From contig JAGGSM010000023.1 of assembly GCA_021159105.1 (NCBI GenBank), positions 1 to 5,179 on the forward strand: a DNA stretch of 5,179 nucleotides. The letters run 5' to 3'. Source of the DNA: Candidatus Bipolaricaulota bacterium (GTDB lineage: Bacteria > Bipolaricaulota > Bipolaricaulia > UBA7950 > UBA9294). Position numbers and translations under genes: made by a program. The notes under the pieces were generated by a model, which was not told where the DNA came from, did not search any database, and was given only the letters and a program-made list of their open reading frames with translations. Shown here piece after piece: positions 5,012 through 5,179 of the stretch (positions within the stretch are counted from its first letter, which is position 1; each line of letters opens with the position of its first letter).

Positions 5012-5179
5012 TTATTGGTCGGACGAGTGAAGTTCATCCGATAGAATACGCCCGATGCTTTTGCGAAGCGAGGGTAGGTCCCGCCGAACCGTTTCAAAAA
5101 CGCGCCGAAGGTTCACTCCGAAGTAATCATGAACAACCTTATCCCGCATTCCGGCCATCTCTCGCCAGTGGATCTCTGG
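5012..5179 (-). CDS. HepT-like (DUF86) ribonuclease toxin, C-terminal part, cut by window edge
   Basis: On the minus strand the frame entering at base 5179 is open for 55 codons to TAA at 5014-5012. The visible protein starts PEIHWREMAGMRDKVVHDYFG, a hallmark of the HepT/DUF86 family. The R-x4-H-x-Y motif is at visible residues R12, H17 and Y19. In HepT toxins this is the RNase active site, and the tyrosine is the residue adenylylated by the MntA nucleotidyltransferase antitoxin. The rest (LRRVFETVRRDLPSLRKSI) is the usual C-terminal helix. Full proteins have about 110-145 residues, so roughly half lies beyond the window. An MntA partner would be expected upstream, to the right, and cannot be seen. 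No start codon is visible because the gene is truncated by the window, not by mutation. Confidence 0.85.
   Translation of the reverse strand, partial: PEIHWREMAGMRDKVVHDYFGVNLRRVFETVRRDLPSLRKSIGRILSDELHSSDQ

Overview
The window looks like ordinary bacterial chromosome with fairly high GC (roughly 57-58 % by eye), dense gene packing, strong Shine-Dalgarno sequences and one GTG start. GATC tetramers are conspicuously frequent. The phylum cannot be fixed from this piece. The DUF501 gene and the codon use would fit an actinobacterium-like or deep-branching thermotogal/candidate-phylum bacterium, but this is a guess.

Left block, about 1-3078, + strand: a tightly coupled lipoate operon. After the possible last codons of an unidentified upstream gene come a free-standing 81-residue lipoyl-domain protein, LipB octanoyltransferase, LipA lipoyl synthase, a short LplA-type lipoate-protein ligase and a DUF501 protein. 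Junctions are a 1-base gap or overlaps of 8, 13 and 19 bases, so the five genes are probably co-transcribed and largely translationally coupled. The expected logic is that LipB transfers octanoate from acyl carrier protein to the lysine of the lipoyl domain (K46 of the first protein, and other E2 or GcvH targets elsewhere). LipA then inserts two sulfurs, and the LplA-like enzyme attaches free lipoate as a salvage route. DUF501 has no known function and is the odd member.

Middle, 3142-4014, + strand: an exported protein with conserved acidic motifs (ETSGI, DWEDIA, GDIGDN, DAETL) that is probably a beta-propeller.

Right block, - strand: 4254-4937 encodes a second exported, cysteine-rich, TolB/PD40-like protein convergent with the first. 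Its C-terminus appears cut short by a one-base frameshift, because the next frame continues plausibly to 4196. At the right edge, 5012-5179 holds the C-terminal 55 residues of a HepT-like (DUF86) toxin ribonuclease with its R-x4-H-x-Y motif. Its start, and any MntA partner, lie outside the window.

The intergenic stretches (3079-3141, 4015-4195, 4938-5011) hold no RNA gene, CRISPR array, insertion sequence or convincing terminator that I can see. No clearly new system is visible. The points most worth checking are the DUF501-lipoate linkage, the stand-alone lipoyl carrier with both synthesis and salvage enzymes, and the probable frameshift.
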